From an uncultured Woeseiaceae bacterium (GTDB lineage: Bacteria; Pseudomonadota; Gammaproteobacteria; Steroidobacterales; Woeseiaceae): DNA of 45,673 nt. Shown here piece after piece: positions 27,741 to 37,803 of the stretch (the stretch's first letter is position 1; every line of letters begins with the position of its first letter). Location of the stretch: NCBI GenBank assembly GCA_902517795.1, contig CABYDR010000007.1, positions 1 to 45,673 of the forward strand. Reading direction: 5' to 3'. The translations under genes were made by a program, and so were the position numbers. Below the pieces are notes generated by a model. The model made no database searches, was not told the DNA's origin, and saw nothing but the letters and a program-made list of their open reading frames with translations.

Positions 27741-28184
27741 GTGACAGAAAAAAAAGCGAATCCAAAATCTCTTGGAAAGCGCGGCCTGGCAAGACTCACC
27801 ATTGTACAAGCGCTTTACCAGATGCAAATTGCACAACATCACAAAGATGAGATTCTTTCTCAGGTCAGAGAGAGGGAGCAGTATCAAGAAATTGATAAAT
27901 CCTACTTTATAGAAGTCTTTACATCAATTTGCGATGATTATGAGCAGTATTTCATCGAATTGCAGGATTATCTTGATCGGCCGATCGAACAGATTGATCC
28001 AATTGAACTTGGAATACTGATGTTGGGTTATTATGAGTTGAGAATAAAACTAGATCTTGATGTACCAGTCATTATAAATGAGGCCGTAAATTTAGCTAAA
28101 TGTTTTGGGTCTCTGGATGGTCACAAATACATTAATGCAATTCTTGATAAAGCAGCAAAGAAAGTGAGAAATAATTTAATATAG
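27741..28184 (+). CDS. nusB: Transcription antitermination factor NusB
   Basis: Binds boxA RNA with NusE (S10) in antitermination of rRNA operons. The 147-residue all-helical protein shows RGLARLTIVQALYQMQIA near the N-terminus, the helix RPIEQIDPIELGILMLGYYEL, and VPVIINEAVNLAKCFGSLDGHKYINAILDKAAK. The start is GTG at 27741, two bases after the ribH stop; the purines at the ribH 3' end can serve as its ribosome site. Confidence 0.95.
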   Translation: MTEKKANPKSLGKRGLARLTIVQALYQMQIAQHHKDEILSQVREREQYQEIDKSYFIEVFTSICDDYEQYFIELQDYLDRPIEQIDPIELGILMLGYYELRIKLDLDVPVIINEAVNLAKCFGSLDGHKYINAILDKAAKKVRNNLI

Positions 28185-28199
28185 CATCAAAGAATTCTT

Positions 28200-29156
28200 A
28201 TGAATGAATTTGAAATTATTCGTCGTTATTTCCATAGTGAAGATTTGCCTGTATCTGTAAAGCTGGGTATTGGTGATGATGGGGCGATTATTCATAACGA
28301 TTCCGGAAAGAATCTAGTTGTAGCCACAGATACCCTGGTAAGTGGTGTTCATTTTCCCGCTGATTCTTCTCCTTGCGATATTGGTTATCGCTCAGTCATT
28401 GTGAATGTATCCGACATAGCTGCAATGGGAGGCAAGCCGGAGTGGATGACATTGGCCTTATCTCTAAGTGAAACAAATCCAGAATGGTTGAAAGGTTTTT
28501 CAAAAGGATTATTTCTTGCCGCTGATGAGTATTCACTGAATCTAATTGGTGGGGATCTAACTAAAGCTGATCAAGATATCATAACCATACAGATGATTGG
28601 TGAAGTTGACACAGACACACAATTATTGAGAAGCAATGCTCAACCAGGAGAACTCTTATTTGTTACTGGTACCCTTGGTGACGCGGCAGCCGGACTCGAG
28701 CAATTTGAAAAAAAAGCGGTATTAAATCAATATAATCAGTGTTTGATTGAACGTTTTTTTCGACCATCAGCTCGAGTTGATATTGGTCTAGCCATTATGG
28801 GTTATGCGTCATCATCAATTGATATTTCGGATGGTCTAATTGGCGATCTTAAGAAGATTATGAGTGCTTCAGATGTCGGTGCAATTTTGAATATAGAGGA
28901 TATTCCGCTGTCCAAGGAGATGCTGAAAATCTATGAACCAAAAATATCTCAAACTTTTGCTTTGTCTGGTGGCGATGATTACGAATTGCTATTTACCGCT
29001 CCATCTGAAAATCTGTCAAAAATTATGGATATTTCTAAAGAAATCGATCAGAAAATTACACACATTGGTAATATCACTGAAAATAAAAATCTAGAATGCC
29101 GCAAGGAGGGAGTTATTTATGAATATCAGGATGAGGGTTATCTGCATTTCAAGTAG
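28200..29156 (+). CDS. thiL: Thiamine-monophosphate kinase
   Basis: Phosphorylates thiamin monophosphate to the cofactor thiamin diphosphate. The 318 residues follow the PurM-like ATPase fold: GIGDDGAII, ATDTLVSGVHFP, GYRSVIVNVSDIAAMGGKPEWM, NLIGGDLTKAD, VTGTLGDAAAGL, SIDISDGLIGDL and LSGGDDYELLF. It lies between nusB and pgpA as in E. coli. Confidence 0.96.
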   Translation: MNEFEIIRRYFHSEDLPVSVKLGIGDDGAIIHNDSGKNLVVATDTLVSGVHFPADSSPCDIGYRSVIVNVSDIAAMGGKPEWMTLALSLSETNPEWLKGFSKGLFLAADEYSLNLIGGDLTKADQDIITIQMIGEVDTDTQLLRSNAQPGELLFVTGTLGDAAAGLEQFEKKAVLNQYNQCLIERFFRPSARVDIGLAIMGYASSSIDISDGLIGDLKKIMSASDVGAILNIEDIPLSKEMLKIYEPKISQTFALSGGDDYELLFTAPSENLSKIMDISKEIDQKITHIGNITENKNLECRKEGVIYEYQDEGYLHFK

Positions 29157-29168
29157 AAATTTTTACTC

Positions 29169-29642
29169 ATGACAAAAGACATAACCTCCACATACAGCAA
29201 AACTATAATCATGCTCAGCTCATGCTTTGGAGCAGGAAATATTACAAAAGCTCCAGGCACGGTTGGTTCAATTTTTGGTTTTTTTGTGTATTTTTTATGC
29301 AAAGGTCTTTTGATGAGCACAAAAATTACAATAGCGATAGCCATCGTAATCAGCGGTATTTGGATATGCAGGCAAGCTACAGAGATTCTCGACTCACATG
29401 ATCATCCGAGTATAGTCTGGGATGAAATGGCCTCAATGTATTGCCTTCTTTTGTTTGTTCCGAATGAAATAACATCATGGATAATTATTTTCATTCTATT
29501 CCGACTTTTTGATATTTGGAAACCATGGCCAATTTCGTGGTTTGATTCAAAAATAACGGGAGGCCTTGGTATCATGGTCGATGACCTTATTGCGGGCTTA
29601 TTCGCTCTTGGATTTTTTAAAATAATTTATCTATTTTTCTGA
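29169..29642 (+). CDS. pgpA: Phosphatidylglycerophosphatase A
   Basis: Removes the phosphate from phosphatidylglycerol phosphate at the inner membrane. The 157 residues contain the conserved N-terminal CFGAGNITKAPGTVGS, the acidic motif HDHPSIVWDEMAS, membrane segments at about 32-66 and 83-100, and a C-terminal GGLGIMVDDLIAGLFALG motif with paired aspartates. It ends the long glyA operon and overlaps the convergent xseB by 12 bases. Confidence 0.94.
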   Translation: MTKDITSTYSKTIIMLSSCFGAGNITKAPGTVGSIFGFFVYFLCKGLLMSTKITIAIAIVISGIWICRQATEILDSHDHPSIVWDEMASMYCLLLFVPNEITSWIIIFILFRLFDIWKPWPISWFDSKITGGLGIMVDDLIAGLFALGFFKIIYLFF

Positions 29643-29870
29643 TTCTTCATCTGTTTCAAAAGGTACAGTATCATCGGAATTCTTCATAAGAATTTCGACT
29701 TTTTGTTCGGCTTCCTTGAGAGTTTTCTGGCAAATTCTTGTTAATTTCACTCCTTCTTCGAAACGTTTCATTGCATCTTCAAGTGAAAGTTGCCCGTCCT
29801 CAAGTTCCTCAACAATTTGCTCAAGATCTGACAGTGTTTTTTCCAGATCAAATGATTTTTTTGATGTCAT
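29631..29870 (-). CDS. xseB: Exodeoxyribonuclease VII small subunit
   Basis: Small helical subunit that binds XseA in the exonuclease degrading single-stranded DNA to oligonucleotides. The 79 residues show the family core FDLEKTLSDLEQIVEELEDGQLSLEDAMKRFEEGVKL, then QKTLKEAEQKVEIL and an acidic tail. In many gammaproteobacteria xseB is followed by ispA and dxs. Here it stands alone, converging on pgpA, and neither follows. Confidence 0.93.
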   Translation of the reverse strand: MTSKKSFDLEKTLSDLEQIVEELEDGQLSLEDAMKRFEEGVKLTRICQKTLKEAEQKVEILMKNSDDTVPFETDEESEK

Positions 29871-29952
29871 ATTTTATTTTGCATATTTTTTACAAAGCTC
29901 ATTGTAGCAGAATAAAAAATTTAAAATTCTTTAATTTATTCATTTTCAGTGA

Positions 29953-29987
29953 GCGAAAATATTCGCATCCTGTTAGAATTACAATTA
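29953..29987 (+). promoter_or_regulatory. Candidate parE promoter with imperfect palindrome
   Basis: GCGAA-AATA-TTCGC at 29953-29966 overlaps a weak -35-like TTCGCA; about 17 bases downstream is TTATAA. It lies in the 143-base divergent gap between xseB and parE. The palindrome could be an operator. This rests on eye inspection of AT-rich DNA and is uncertain. Confidence 0.25.
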
Positions 29988-30013
29988 TAAAATCTTAATA
30001 GTTTTCAAACACT

Positions 30014-31900
30014 ATGAGCAAAAAATACGAAGCTGCGGACATAGAAGTATTAAGTGGGCTAGAGCCAGTAAGAAGAAGACCTGGCATGTATACCGACACC
30101 TCTAGACCAAATCACCTGGCTCATGAAGTAATTGATAATAGTGTAGATGAGGCACTTGCAGACCATTGCAAAAAAATCAGCGTTACTCTTTATAAAGACG
30201 GGTCGCTTGAGGTGGTCGATGATGGTAGAGGCATGCCTGTTGATATCCATCCAAAAGAAAAAATACCAGGAGTTGAGTTAATATTGACCAGACTTCATGC
30301 GGGTGGAAAATTCAATAAAGATAACTATCAATATTCAGGTGGCTTGCATGGCGTTGGCGTCTCTGTTGTCAACGCACTTTCAAAAAACCTAGAAGTCTGG
30401 GTCAGAAGAGATGGCACCGAACAAAACATGAGCTTTGCCGGAGGAAAAAAACAAGGCGAACTTGAGGAAGTTGGCAAAGTAGGCAAAGCCAATACAGGTA
30501 CTACAATCAGGTTTTGGCCAGACCCACAATACTTTGATTCATCCAATATTTCAGCTTCGAAACTTCAACACGCTCTGAAAGCCAAGGCAGTTCTTTGTCC
30601 GGGCTTAGAGGTGAAGCTGAAGATCGAAAGCACTGGTGAGAAAATTACATGGGTGTATACGGGTGGTCTTGAGCAGTATCTTGCTGAGACTATAGGCCAG
30701 ACACAACACATTCCTGAGGTTCCATTCAGTGGAGGATTTAAAAGTGACAACGAGTCAGTAGACTGGGCTTTGGTATGGCTCCAAGAAGAAGGCAGCAACT
30801 TATCAGAGAGTTATGTCAATCTCATACCTACTGTACAAGGAGGCACACATGTTAATGGGTTAAGAACAGGACTTGCAAATGCAATAAGAGAATTCTGTGA
30901 ATTCAGAAGTCTTCTTCCAAGAGGAGTTACTCTTACACCAGAGGATGTTTGGGATAATGTGAATTATGTGCTTAGCGTGAAACTTGAAGACCCTCAATTT
31001 TCTGGGCAAACAAAAGAGAGGCTTTCTTCCAGAGAGTCAGCTGCATTTGTGACAGGGGTAATTAAAGATGAATTTTCTTTGTGGTTAAACCAGCATCCAG
31101 AAACAGGAGATTTGATCGCACAATTGGCAATAGAACGAGCTCAAAAAAGAATAAAAAGTGCGAAAAAAGTAGTCAGAAAAAAAGTGGTTTCTGGACCATC
31201 ATTACCCGGAAAACTTGCAGATTGCACATCGCAAGAACCAGAGTTGTGCGAACTATTTTTGGTTGAAGGAGATTCGGCAGGCGGTTCTGCGAAACAAGCA
31301 AGAGACAGAATAACTCAAGCAATAATGCCATTGAGAGGAAAAATACTAAACACATGGGAAGTGGAAACAACAGAGATACTTGCTTCTCAGGAAGTGCATG
31401 ATATTAGTGTTGCTATTGGTGTCGATCCAGTGAATCAAAATATAGAGGATCTTCGATATCATAAAATCTGTATTTTGGCAGATGCTGACTCAGATGGATT
31501 GCATATTGCTACTCTTATTTGTGCGCTTTTTTTGAGACATTACAGGAATTTAGTAGAAGCAGGACACATATACATAGCAATGCCACCACTGTTTAGAATT
31601 GATGCAGGAAAAAAAGTTTTTTACGCTCTTGATGAGAGTGAACGACAAAGTGTTCTCGATAAACTGGAAAAAGAAAACTTCAAAGGCAAGGTTACAGTTA
31701 CTCGGTTTAAAGGTCTTGGAGAGATGAATCCCCAGCAACTGAGAGAAACGACGATGAACCGTGATACAAGGAGATTGGTTCAACTCAGTGTTTCTAATGA
31801 CGATAATAGCGAAGAACTCATGGATATGTTGTTAGCAAAAAAACGTGCAAGCGAGAGAAGACAGTGGCTTGAAGACAAGGGCGATCTGGCGGAAGTGTAG
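30014..31900 (+). CDS. parE: DNA topoisomerase IV subunit B
   Basis: ATPase subunit of topoisomerase IV, which decatenates daughter chromosomes. The 628 residues match ParE (E. coli 630) rather than the longer gammaproteobacterial GyrB. Seen: the GHKL ATP site with [23 protein letters not shown] and [15 protein letters not shown]; the QTKERL region; and TOPRIM motifs [23 protein letters not shown] and DADSDGLHI. The end [14 protein letters not shown] is typical. parC follows two bases after the stop, so the subunits are translated from one message. Confidence 0.95.
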   Translation: MSKKYEAADIEVLSGLEPVRRRPGMYTDTSRPNHLAHEVIDNSVDEALADHCKKISVTLYKDGSLEVVDDGRGMPVDIHPKEKIPGVELILTRLHAGGKFNKDNYQYSGGLHGVGVSVVNALSKNLEVWVRRDGTEQNMSFAGGKKQGELEEVGKVGKANTGTTIRFWPDPQYFDSSNISASKLQHALKAKAVLCPGLEVKLKIESTGEKITWVYTGGLEQYLAETIGQTQHIPEVPFSGGFKSDNESVDWALVWLQEEGSNLSESYVNLIPTVQGGTHVNGLRTGLANAIREFCEFRSLLPRGVTLTPEDVWDNVNYVLSVKLEDPQFSGQTKERLSSRESAAFVTGVIKDEFSLWLNQHPETGDLIAQLAIERAQKRIKSAKKVVRKKVVSGPSLPGKLADCTSQEPELCELFLVEGDSAGGSAKQARDRITQAIMPLRGKILNTWEVETTEILASQEVHDISVAIGVDPVNQNIEDLRYHKICILADADSDGLHIATLICALFLRHYRNLVEAGHIYIAMPPLFRIDAGKKVFYALDESERQSVLDKLEKENFKGKVTVTRFKGLGEMNPQQLRETTMNRDTRRLVQLSVSNDDNSEELMDMLLAKKRASERRQWLEDKGDLAEV

Positions 31901-31902
31901 AT

Positions 31903-34188
31903 ATGAAAAACCAAGAACTGAATTTTGAAGCCAATCTCGAGAAACTGTCACTTAAAAATTACAGTGAGAAAGCTTACTTAAATTACTCAATGTATGTATT
32001 GCTCGATCGGGCGCTCCCACAAATAGGAGATGGTCTTAAACCTGTTCAGAGGAGAATCATCTATTCAATGAGCGAACTCGGCCTATCGGGTGGTCAAAAA
32101 CCAAAAAAATCAGCAAGAACGGTTGGTGACGTAATCGGTAAATTTCATCCGCACGGCGATTCTGCTTGTTATGAAGCCATGGTGTTAATGGCACAAGAAT
32201 TTTCGTACAGATATCCAATTATCGATGGTCAAGGTAACTGGGGGTCAACCGATGATCCTAAATCATTCGCAGCAATGCGCTATACAGAATCTAGATTAAA
32301 GCCGTATGCAAAAACATTATTGCAAGAATTGGGCGAGGGAACAGTTGAATGGATTCCAAATTTTGATGGAACTCTAAAAGAGCCAGTAGTTATGCCGGCC
32401 AGGCAACCCAATATATTGCTTAATGGAACCACCGGTATAGCTGTAGGTATGTCTACTGATATTCCACCTCATAACTTAACCGAAGTCGCAAAAAGCTTAA
32501 TTCAACTGTTAGATGATCCAGATACTACTCTGGGTAAACTAATGAAAAATATTAAAGGGCCAGATTTCCCAACAGGTGGCGAGTTAGTCTCTTCCAGAAG
32601 TGATATCCGAAATATTTATAAAACTGGAAATGGAACACTGAAACTAAGAGCAAAATACACAGAGGAAGGTGATGAGATCATTATTACAGATCTTCCTTAT
32701 CAAATTTCTGGTAATAAAGTGCTTGAACAGATAGCGACTCAAATGAGAAACAAAAAACTGCCTCTCGTGGATGATCTTAGAGATGAGTCAGATCATGAAA
32801 ATCCTATACGATTGGTAATTTCACCAAAATCAAGACGAGTCAATAGAGAGGAGCTGATGTCTCACCTATTTTCAACAACCTCACTGGAAAAAACCGTTCG
32901 TGTAAATATGAACATCATAGATCTTAATGGAAAACCTAAAACTTATGGGTTAAAAGATGTGTTGGTTGAGTGGCTCGAGTTTCGTAAAAGCACAGTAAAA
33001 GCGAGATTAAAACACAGACACAAAATCGTTTCTGATCGTCTTCACATCTTGGAAGGACTATTTATTGCCTATTTGAATATTGATGAAGTTATTAAAATTA
33101 TTCGCAATGAAGATGACCCTAAAAGTGCTCTAATCAAGAAATATAAACTAACTGAAAATCAGGCTGATTCAATACTAAATCTTAGGCTTAGGTATTTGGC
33201 AAAATTAGAAGAAATAAAGATAAAAACAGAACAAGAAGCACTCGATACAGAAAGATTAAATATAGAGAAAATACTCAATAATAATAATAAGTTAAAAGAA
33301 CTAATTAAAAGTGAAATTAATGAAGATATTGAGGCATATGGAGACGAAAGAAGAACTGAGATAATTGAACGCGAAGCTGCTCAAGCAATCGATGAAACAC
33401 AGTTATTGGCTAGCGATCCAGTTACAATAATTTTATCTGGGCGTGGTTGGGCAAGAGCTGCAAAAGGCCACGACATAGATCCTCAATCATTAAACTACAG
33501 ATCAGGTGATGAGTTTCGTGCATCTGCCCAAGGAAGAAGCAATCAAAATGCAATGTTCATTGACAGTACAGGAAGGGTATATAGTCTCCTAGCTAACCTC
33601 CTTCCATCTGCGAGAGGGCAAGGTGAACCTCTATCGGGAAGATTTAATCCACCCGATGGCTCTGAATTTTGTGGCACGATAATAGGTAAACCAGAAGATC
33701 ACTGGCTTCTTGCTAGTGATGCTGGATATGGATTCAGGGTAAAATTATCAGATCTCTTTTCTCGAAATAAAGCTGGTAAGTCGGTTCTAAGAGTTCCCGA
33801 TGGTGGGAGACCGATAATACCATCACCAATAATGAATGATGCAAATTATATAGTTGCGGTTAGCTCGATTGGAAAATTATTGATATTCGATCTAAAGGAA
33901 TTGCCCGAATTAGCCAAAGGTAAAGGAAATAAATTAATCAATATTCCGACCAAAAAGTTCAAATCAGGAGAAGAAAGGCTTATGGCTGTGGCAGTTATTG
34001 GTGAAGGCGACCAACTCAATGTTTATCGAGATAAAAATAACTCGATGACACTGAAATGGAATGACCTTCAAGAATTTGTTTCAGATAGAGCGCTTCGAGG
34101 AAAGAACTATTCAAAGAAGTTTAAAAAAGCAATTCATTTAACCGTAGAAAGATCCAAAAAAAAGGATGATAATAATCAGAATGAATAA
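31903..34188 (+). CDS. parC: DNA topoisomerase IV subunit A
   Basis: DNA-breaking subunit of topoisomerase IV. The 761 residues (E. coli 752) contain [17 protein letters not shown], the quinolone-pocket segment [15 protein letters not shown] with Ser and Glu at the two classical resistance positions, so it looks wild type, and the catalytic tyrosine Y127 in AAMRYTE. The C-terminal beta-pinwheel begins about residue 500 and contains a degenerate motif [13 protein letters not shown] lysine-rich tail ([12 protein letters not shown]) closes it. It is coupled to parE upstream; efp follows after 14 bases. Confidence 0.95.
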   Translation: MKNQELNFEANLEKLSLKNYSEKAYLNYSMYVLLDRALPQIGDGLKPVQRRIIYSMSELGLSGGQKPKKSARTVGDVIGKFHPHGDSACYEAMVLMAQEFSYRYPIIDGQGNWGSTDDPKSFAAMRYTESRLKPYAKTLLQELGEGTVEWIPNFDGTLKEPVVMPARQPNILLNGTTGIAVGMSTDIPPHNLTEVAKSLIQLLDDPDTTLGKLMKNIKGPDFPTGGELVSSRSDIRNIYKTGNGTLKLRAKYTEEGDEIIITDLPYQISGNKVLEQIATQMRNKKLPLVDDLRDESDHENPIRLVISPKSRRVNREELMSHLFSTTSLEKTVRVNMNIIDLNGKPKTYGLKDVLVEWLEFRKSTVKARLKHRHKIVSDRLHILEGLFIAYLNIDEVIKIIRNEDDPKSALIKKYKLTENQADSILNLRLRYLAKLEEIKIKTEQEALDTERLNIEKILNNNNKLKELIKSEINEDIEAYGDERRTEIIEREAAQAIDETQLLASDPVTIILSGRGWARAAKGHDIDPQSLNYRSGDEFRASAQGRSNQNAMFIDSTGRVYSLLANLLPSARGQGEPLSGRFNPPDGSEFCGTIIGKPEDHWLLASDAGYGFRVKLSDLFSRNKAGKSVLRVPDGGRPIIPSPIMNDANYIVAVSSIGKLLIFDLKELPELAKGKGNKLINIPTKKFKSGEERLMAVAVIGEGDQLNVYRDKNNSMTLKWNDLQEFVSDRALRGKNYSKKFKKAIHLTVERSKKKDDNNQNE

Positions 34189-34202
34189 CCCTGAGGAACG
34201 AA

Positions 34203-34769
34203 ATGGCATCTTACAGTACAAATTTTTTTAAATCTGGATTGAGAATTCTACTAGATCAAGATCCCTATATTATTGTTGAAAATGAGTTTGTTAAGCCAGG
34301 CAAGGGGCAGGCATTTAACCGTGTTAGAGTCAGGAATCTAAAAACTGGGAAGGTCATAGATAAAACATTTAAGTCAGGTGAAAGTGTTGAAGCTGCTGAT
34401 GTTATTGACAGAGATATGCAATTTTTGTATTCAGATGGAGAAATGTGGCATTTTATGGAGCCAAACTCCTTCGAACAATTTGCCGCAAATGAAGCGGCTG
34501 TCTCAAATGCAAAACTTTGGATAACCGACCAAGATGTTTGTCAGATCACTCTTTGGAACAATGAGCCTATAGTTGTTGTACCACCCAACTTTGTTGAGCT
34601 AGAGGTCATTGAAACGGATCCTGGTTTGAGAGGTGATACAGCCAGTGGTGGAGTTAAACCAGCAAAGTTATCCACGGGAGCGGTTGTGCGCGTTCCATTA
34701 TTTATTGAAGAAGGTGAAATCCTGAAAATAGACACGCGATCCCAAGAATACGTATCGCGTGTTAAATAA
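34203..34769 (+). CDS. efp: Translation elongation factor P
   Basis: Relieves ribosome stalling at consecutive prolines. The 188 residues align along the whole E. coli protein, and the modifiable lysine K34 is conserved in [16 protein letters not shown]. This is the beta-lysylation type, consistent with an epmA gene 17 bases beyond, convergent. The other ends are also conserved: [20 protein letters not shown] and [16 protein letters not shown] (ctgaggaacgaa) precedes the ATG. EpmB, the lysine aminomutase, is not in the window. Confidence 0.97.
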   Translation: MASYSTNFFKSGLRILLDQDPYIIVENEFVKPGKGQAFNRVRVRNLKTGKVIDKTFKSGESVEAADVIDRDMQFLYSDGEMWHFMEPNSFEQFAANEAAVSNAKLWITDQDVCQITLWNNEPIVVVPPNFVELEVIETDPGLRGDTASGGVKPAKLSTGAVVRVPLFIEEGEILKIDTRSQEYVSRVK

Positions 34770-34786
34770 ATCATACAATCCTTTGT

Positions 34787-35752
34787 TTATATAAAAAGAT
34801 TGATCTCCTGAAGAGTATTCTTTCCTTCGGCAATCATATTCAGTCGGTCATATCCAAGGGCGACACCTGAACATGATGGCAAGCCATCTTCCATGGCTTG
34901 AATAAAATCATTGTCAATTGGCCGGATGGCCAATCCATTTTTTTTTCTGAATGCCTGATCATTCTTTATGCGTTTTTTTAGTTCATTAGAGTCAGTAAGT
35001 TCAACATAACCATTAGCCAATTCAATATCTGAAAAGAACACCTCAAATCGATCCGATAACATGTCATTATTTGGAGTGATCCTGGCTAAGGCTGCTTGAG
35101 AGGCAGGAAAATGGGACACCACAGTCAATTGATTATTTTTAAATTTATTGGTTATTTCTGTTGCAAATAAATAATTCAGATATTGATCCTTATCTTCTTT
35201 GAATTCATCAATTAACGACTTATCAAATTTAAAATGTTCTATTATTTCTTTTATTTCATCATTTATCGGATCTATTCCTAGGTAATGAATGAAAATATCT
35301 TGATATGTCCAAGTATTTCGGATTAATTTATTTTGGTTATTGGTCAGAATGAGAGATATCAACTGACAAGTGTCATTGATGATATCTTGTAACGTGAAAT
35401 TCATTCTGTACCATTCAACCATAGTAAATTCTGGTGAGTGTAATGAACCCTTCTCATAATCTCTAAATACTTTGCATATTTGATAGATGTCAGCAGAGCA
35501 CATTGCAAGAATCCTTTTCATACAGAATTCTGGTGAAGTTTGAAGAAAATTTTTTTTATTATTGACAGTCGCACCGATGCTTTCTATGTGAATGTCCGAG
35601 ACTGCCTTCTCTGAGAGGATAGGGGTATCCACTTCGAGTACATTCTGTTTATCGAAGTACTTTCTTATTTTTTTTATTCTTGACGCACGCCTTTTGAGTA
35701 CATCGATTTTTTCCATTGAGGATTTACTTTGCATTTGGTGATATTTCTTCAT
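34787..35752 (-). CDS. epmA: EF-P (R)-beta-lysine ligase
   Basis: Class II lysyl-tRNA-synthetase paralogue that attaches beta-lysine to K34 of EF-P. From the ATG at 35752 it has about 321 residues (E. coli 325). Seen: KIRKYFDKQNVLEVDTPILS, motif 2 region YQICKVFRDYEKGSLHSPEFTMVEWYR, and motif 3 SGVALGYDRLNMIA. There is no anticodon-binding domain, which separates it from LysS. The open frame runs to 35773, but ATG 35752 has GGAAG at proper spacing; ATGs at 35734 and 35716 are alternatives. It overlaps the 3' end of psd by about 29 bases and converges on efp, its substrate gene. Confidence 0.93.
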   Translation of the reverse strand: MKKYHQMQSKSSMEKIDVLKRRASRIKKIRKYFDKQNVLEVDTPILSEKAVSDIHIESIGATVNNKKNFLQTSPEFCMKRILAMCSADIYQICKVFRDYEKGSLHSPEFTMVEWYRMNFTLQDIINDTCQLISLILTNNQNKLIRNTWTYQDIFIHYLGIDPINDEIKEIIEHFKFDKSLIDEFKEDKDQYLNYLFATEITNKFKNNQLTVVSHFPASQAALARITPNNDMLSDRFEVFFSDIELANGYVELTDSNELKKRIKNDQAFRKKNGLAIRPIDNDFIQAMEDGLPSCSGVALGYDRLNMIAEGKNTLQEINLFI

Positions 35753-36599
35753 TAATACTTCCAAGACAATCACCCATATGTATTTTCTGATCTTTCTTAA
35801 TATTTCCCTTCAAAGATATTAAACCCTTTGGAAAAACTGAGACTACGGTAGAACCCATATTAAACCAACCCAGCAAATCGCCTTTATTAACTTTCTTATT
35901 GACACTTTTATGCAATATCAAATCTCTAGCAGCGCCCCTACCAATCGGTTTAATTAGGCCTGTCCAGGGAGTTGAAATACTGCCAACATTGAGAGCACCT
36001 ACAAATACTATTGCAGCTTGCTTTTCTCTTGCTCTAATGAAGCAGACAACACGTTCATTCCTTGCGAGAACTTTAGGTATATTGTTTGTTGTCACCTCAT
36101 TTACACTGAACAATGTTCCGGGTATGTGGGTGATCCTTATAATCTCTCCCTCTAATGGAGAATGCACTCTGTGATAATTGTATGGCGCTAGATATATCGT
36201 AGCAAAAATGCCGTCATAAAAACTTTCGGTTACAGTTTTGTTTTCTTGGAGTAAATCCTCGATAGAATATGTTTTATTTTTTGCTTGAAGTATTGTGTCG
36301 TTATTAATTTTGCCAAACATCGTCAGCTTCCCATCAGCAGGAGAGCAGATATTATCTTCACCAGATATTATTATTCTTGAATTTGGCTTTAACTCTCTGA
36401 CAAAAAAATCATTGAAAGTAATAAAATCATCAGGAATCTTTTTAAGCACCTCATCGGTATTAATACTGTATATGGAGATGAAATTTTTTATCAAAAAGTC
36501 TTTAATAACTTTTACTTTTATCCTTGCCAAAAAAAATATTATCTTTGTAATGAGCTTTTTGGGCAGCGACTGCTGAAGTTTTATGAATAACCAGGCCAT
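35724..36599 (-). CDS. psd: Phosphatidylserine decarboxylase proenzyme
   Basis: Makes phosphatidylethanolamine at the inner membrane. The 291-residue proenzyme cleaves itself at a Gly-Ser bond to form a pyruvoyl group; here the site is GWFNMGST, with Ser about 250 (MGST in place of the usual LGST). Other family segments: FNDFFVRELKP, CSPADGKL, IYLAPYNYHRVHSP and VGSISTPW. It follows the PCuAC gene by 46 bases and overlaps epmA, so the four minus-strand genes may form one operon. Confidence 0.95.
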   Translation of the reverse strand: MAWLFIKLQQSLPKKLITKIIFFLARIKVKVIKDFLIKNFISIYSINTDEVLKKIPDDFITFNDFFVRELKPNSRIIISGEDNICSPADGKLTMFGKINNDTILQAKNKTYSIEDLLQENKTVTESFYDGIFATIYLAPYNYHRVHSPLEGEIIRITHIPGTLFSVNEVTTNNIPKVLARNERVVCFIRAREKQAAIVFVGALNVGSISTPWTGLIKPIGRGAARDLILHKSVNKKVNKGDLLGWFNMGSTVVSVFPKGLISLKGNIKKDQKIHMGDCLGSINEEISPNAK

Positions 36600-36645
36600 A
36601 ATTTAATTTTATCTAATTATTTGCATTTATTGGTTTATTTTAAAT

Positions 36646-37071
36646 TTAAAAACGTGACTTTGCTGGAACCTCAAATTTTAGATTTTCGTTGTTTGATAAT
36701 TTGATGTCCAATTTGATATTTTGTCCAATATTTATATTTTCTGTTGGATCAAAAAACATAAAATGTTTTCCGCCTCGCTTCAATACGACGTCGTTATTTG
36801 CAGGGATCGTTAATTGCTCAATCTCTATCATTCTAGCAATACCATTCACAATGATGGTCTCATGTATTTCAACTGTCTCAAAATCAGGGCTGGTTATTGA
36901 ATCGATTGAAATAGTCACATCAGTATGGTTCGTTATTTTGGTATAACCTGAGGTGACAGTATTACCTGGAAGCGGAGCGTAAATTTCGAGATTATTAAGT
37001 GAAATTGAACCCCCATTTTTTTCGCAAGCCGCTAAGAAAAATAATAGAGATGTAAGCAGAAATAATCTCAT
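36646..37071 (-). CDS. PCuAC-type periplasmic copper chaperone lipoprotein
   Basis: Binds Cu(I) and hands it to SCO1 or the CuA site of cytochrome oxidase. The 141 residues start with a lipoprotein signal (LLFFLAAC, lipid on C16). The metal motif fits the family spacing exactly: H70, ten residues, M81, twenty-one residues, H103-F-M105. The Met that often follows the first His is Glu here. Its ATG overlaps the SCO1 stop by one base (TAATG), so the two are translationally coupled. Confidence 0.93.
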   Translation of the reverse strand: MRLFLLTSLLFFLAACEKNGGSISLNNLEIYAPLPGNTVTSGYTKITNHTDVTISIDSITSPDFETVEIHETIIVNGIARMIEIEQLTIPANNDVVLKRGGKHFMFFDPTENINIGQNIKLDIKLSNNENLKFEVPAKSRF

Positions 37072-37658
37072 TAACTTCCTTTGATAATGATTGGTAAATC
37101 AGACACGAATTGTTCAATACTATGAGGAGCACTAAATACAGCATGAAATTGGGCCTCTTTATTTATCACTACTACTGCAGCAGAATGATTTACTGAATAG
37201 TTTTCACCTTCGTGTTTATTTGCTTTGAAGAATATTCCAAGTTGATCTGTCAGTTTTCTGAGTTCTTCGATGTTCCCGGTTATGCCAATGACGTTTTCTC
37301 CAAATGCATTAACGTATGTTTTTAAAACTTCATTTGAGTCTCGATCTGGATCAACACTTACCAATATTATTCTGGGAAGATTATCAATTACTCCTTCAAG
37401 TTTTTTGTTTGCCTCCGCTAGTTGATACAATGTCAAAGGACAAACATCAGGACAGTGCGTGTAACCAAAAAAAAGAACACTCCATTTGTCTTTTAGAGAT
37501 TCAAGATTAAAACCTGCGCCATTTTCTCTGTTCAATGAGAAATCAGATAATGGTTTTGGATCATCTAATACCGTAGAAAATTCTGGCTCTCTTTTTGTGC
37601 AGGCAGACACGAGTGAAAAAAAGAATATAAAGAGAAACGTTTTTTTTATTAGCGACAT
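37071..37658 (-). CDS. SCO1/SenC family copper-binding lipoprotein
   Basis: Thioredoxin-fold protein used in assembly of the CuA centre of cytochrome c oxidase. The 195 residues begin with a lipoprotein signal (FFFSLVSAC, lipid on C20). The copper ligands are present: C69 and C73 in THCPDVCP, and H158 in VNHSAA. VSVDPDRDS is another family mark. It is the first gene of the minus-strand cluster SCO1-PCuAC-psd-epmA and shares a 145-base divergent gap with prmB. No oxidase genes are in the window. Confidence 0.94.
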   Translation of the reverse strand: MSLIKKTFLFIFFFSLVSACTKREPEFSTVLDDPKPLSDFSLNRENGAGFNLESLKDKWSVLFFGYTHCPDVCPLTLYQLAEANKKLEGVIDNLPRIILVSVDPDRDSNEVLKTYVNAFGENVIGITGNIEELRKLTDQLGIFFKANKHEGENYSVNHSAAVVVINKEAQFHAVFSAPHSIEQFVSDLPIIIKGS

Positions 37659-37724
37659 AAAGAGAAAAAATCAATATTCAATTAAGAAAGTCAATTATAA
37701 CTCAGGCAAATTCATTTTCATTCA

Positions 37725-37734
37725 AATTCGAATT
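37725..37734. promoter_or_regulatory. Perfect 10-bp palindrome in the SCO1/prmB divergent gap
   Basis: AATTCGAATT is a perfect palindrome midway between the divergent SCO1 and prmB genes, in very AT-rich DNA. It could be a regulator site, but a 10-mer of this composition can arise by chance. Confidence 0.2.
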
Positions 37735-37793
37735 AATTATGATAAGTTTTGAAAAGAATCGATAATAAAAAAATTATATAGAATTATTTTTTT

Positions 37794-37801
37794 GGGAAAG
37801 G
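37794..37801 (+). promoter_or_regulatory. Ribosome binding site that decides the prmB start
   Basis: GGGAAAGG lies just before the ATG at 37804. An in-frame TTG at 37792 would overlap it, so the ATG is preferred. Confidence 0.55.
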
Positions 37802-37803
37802 TA

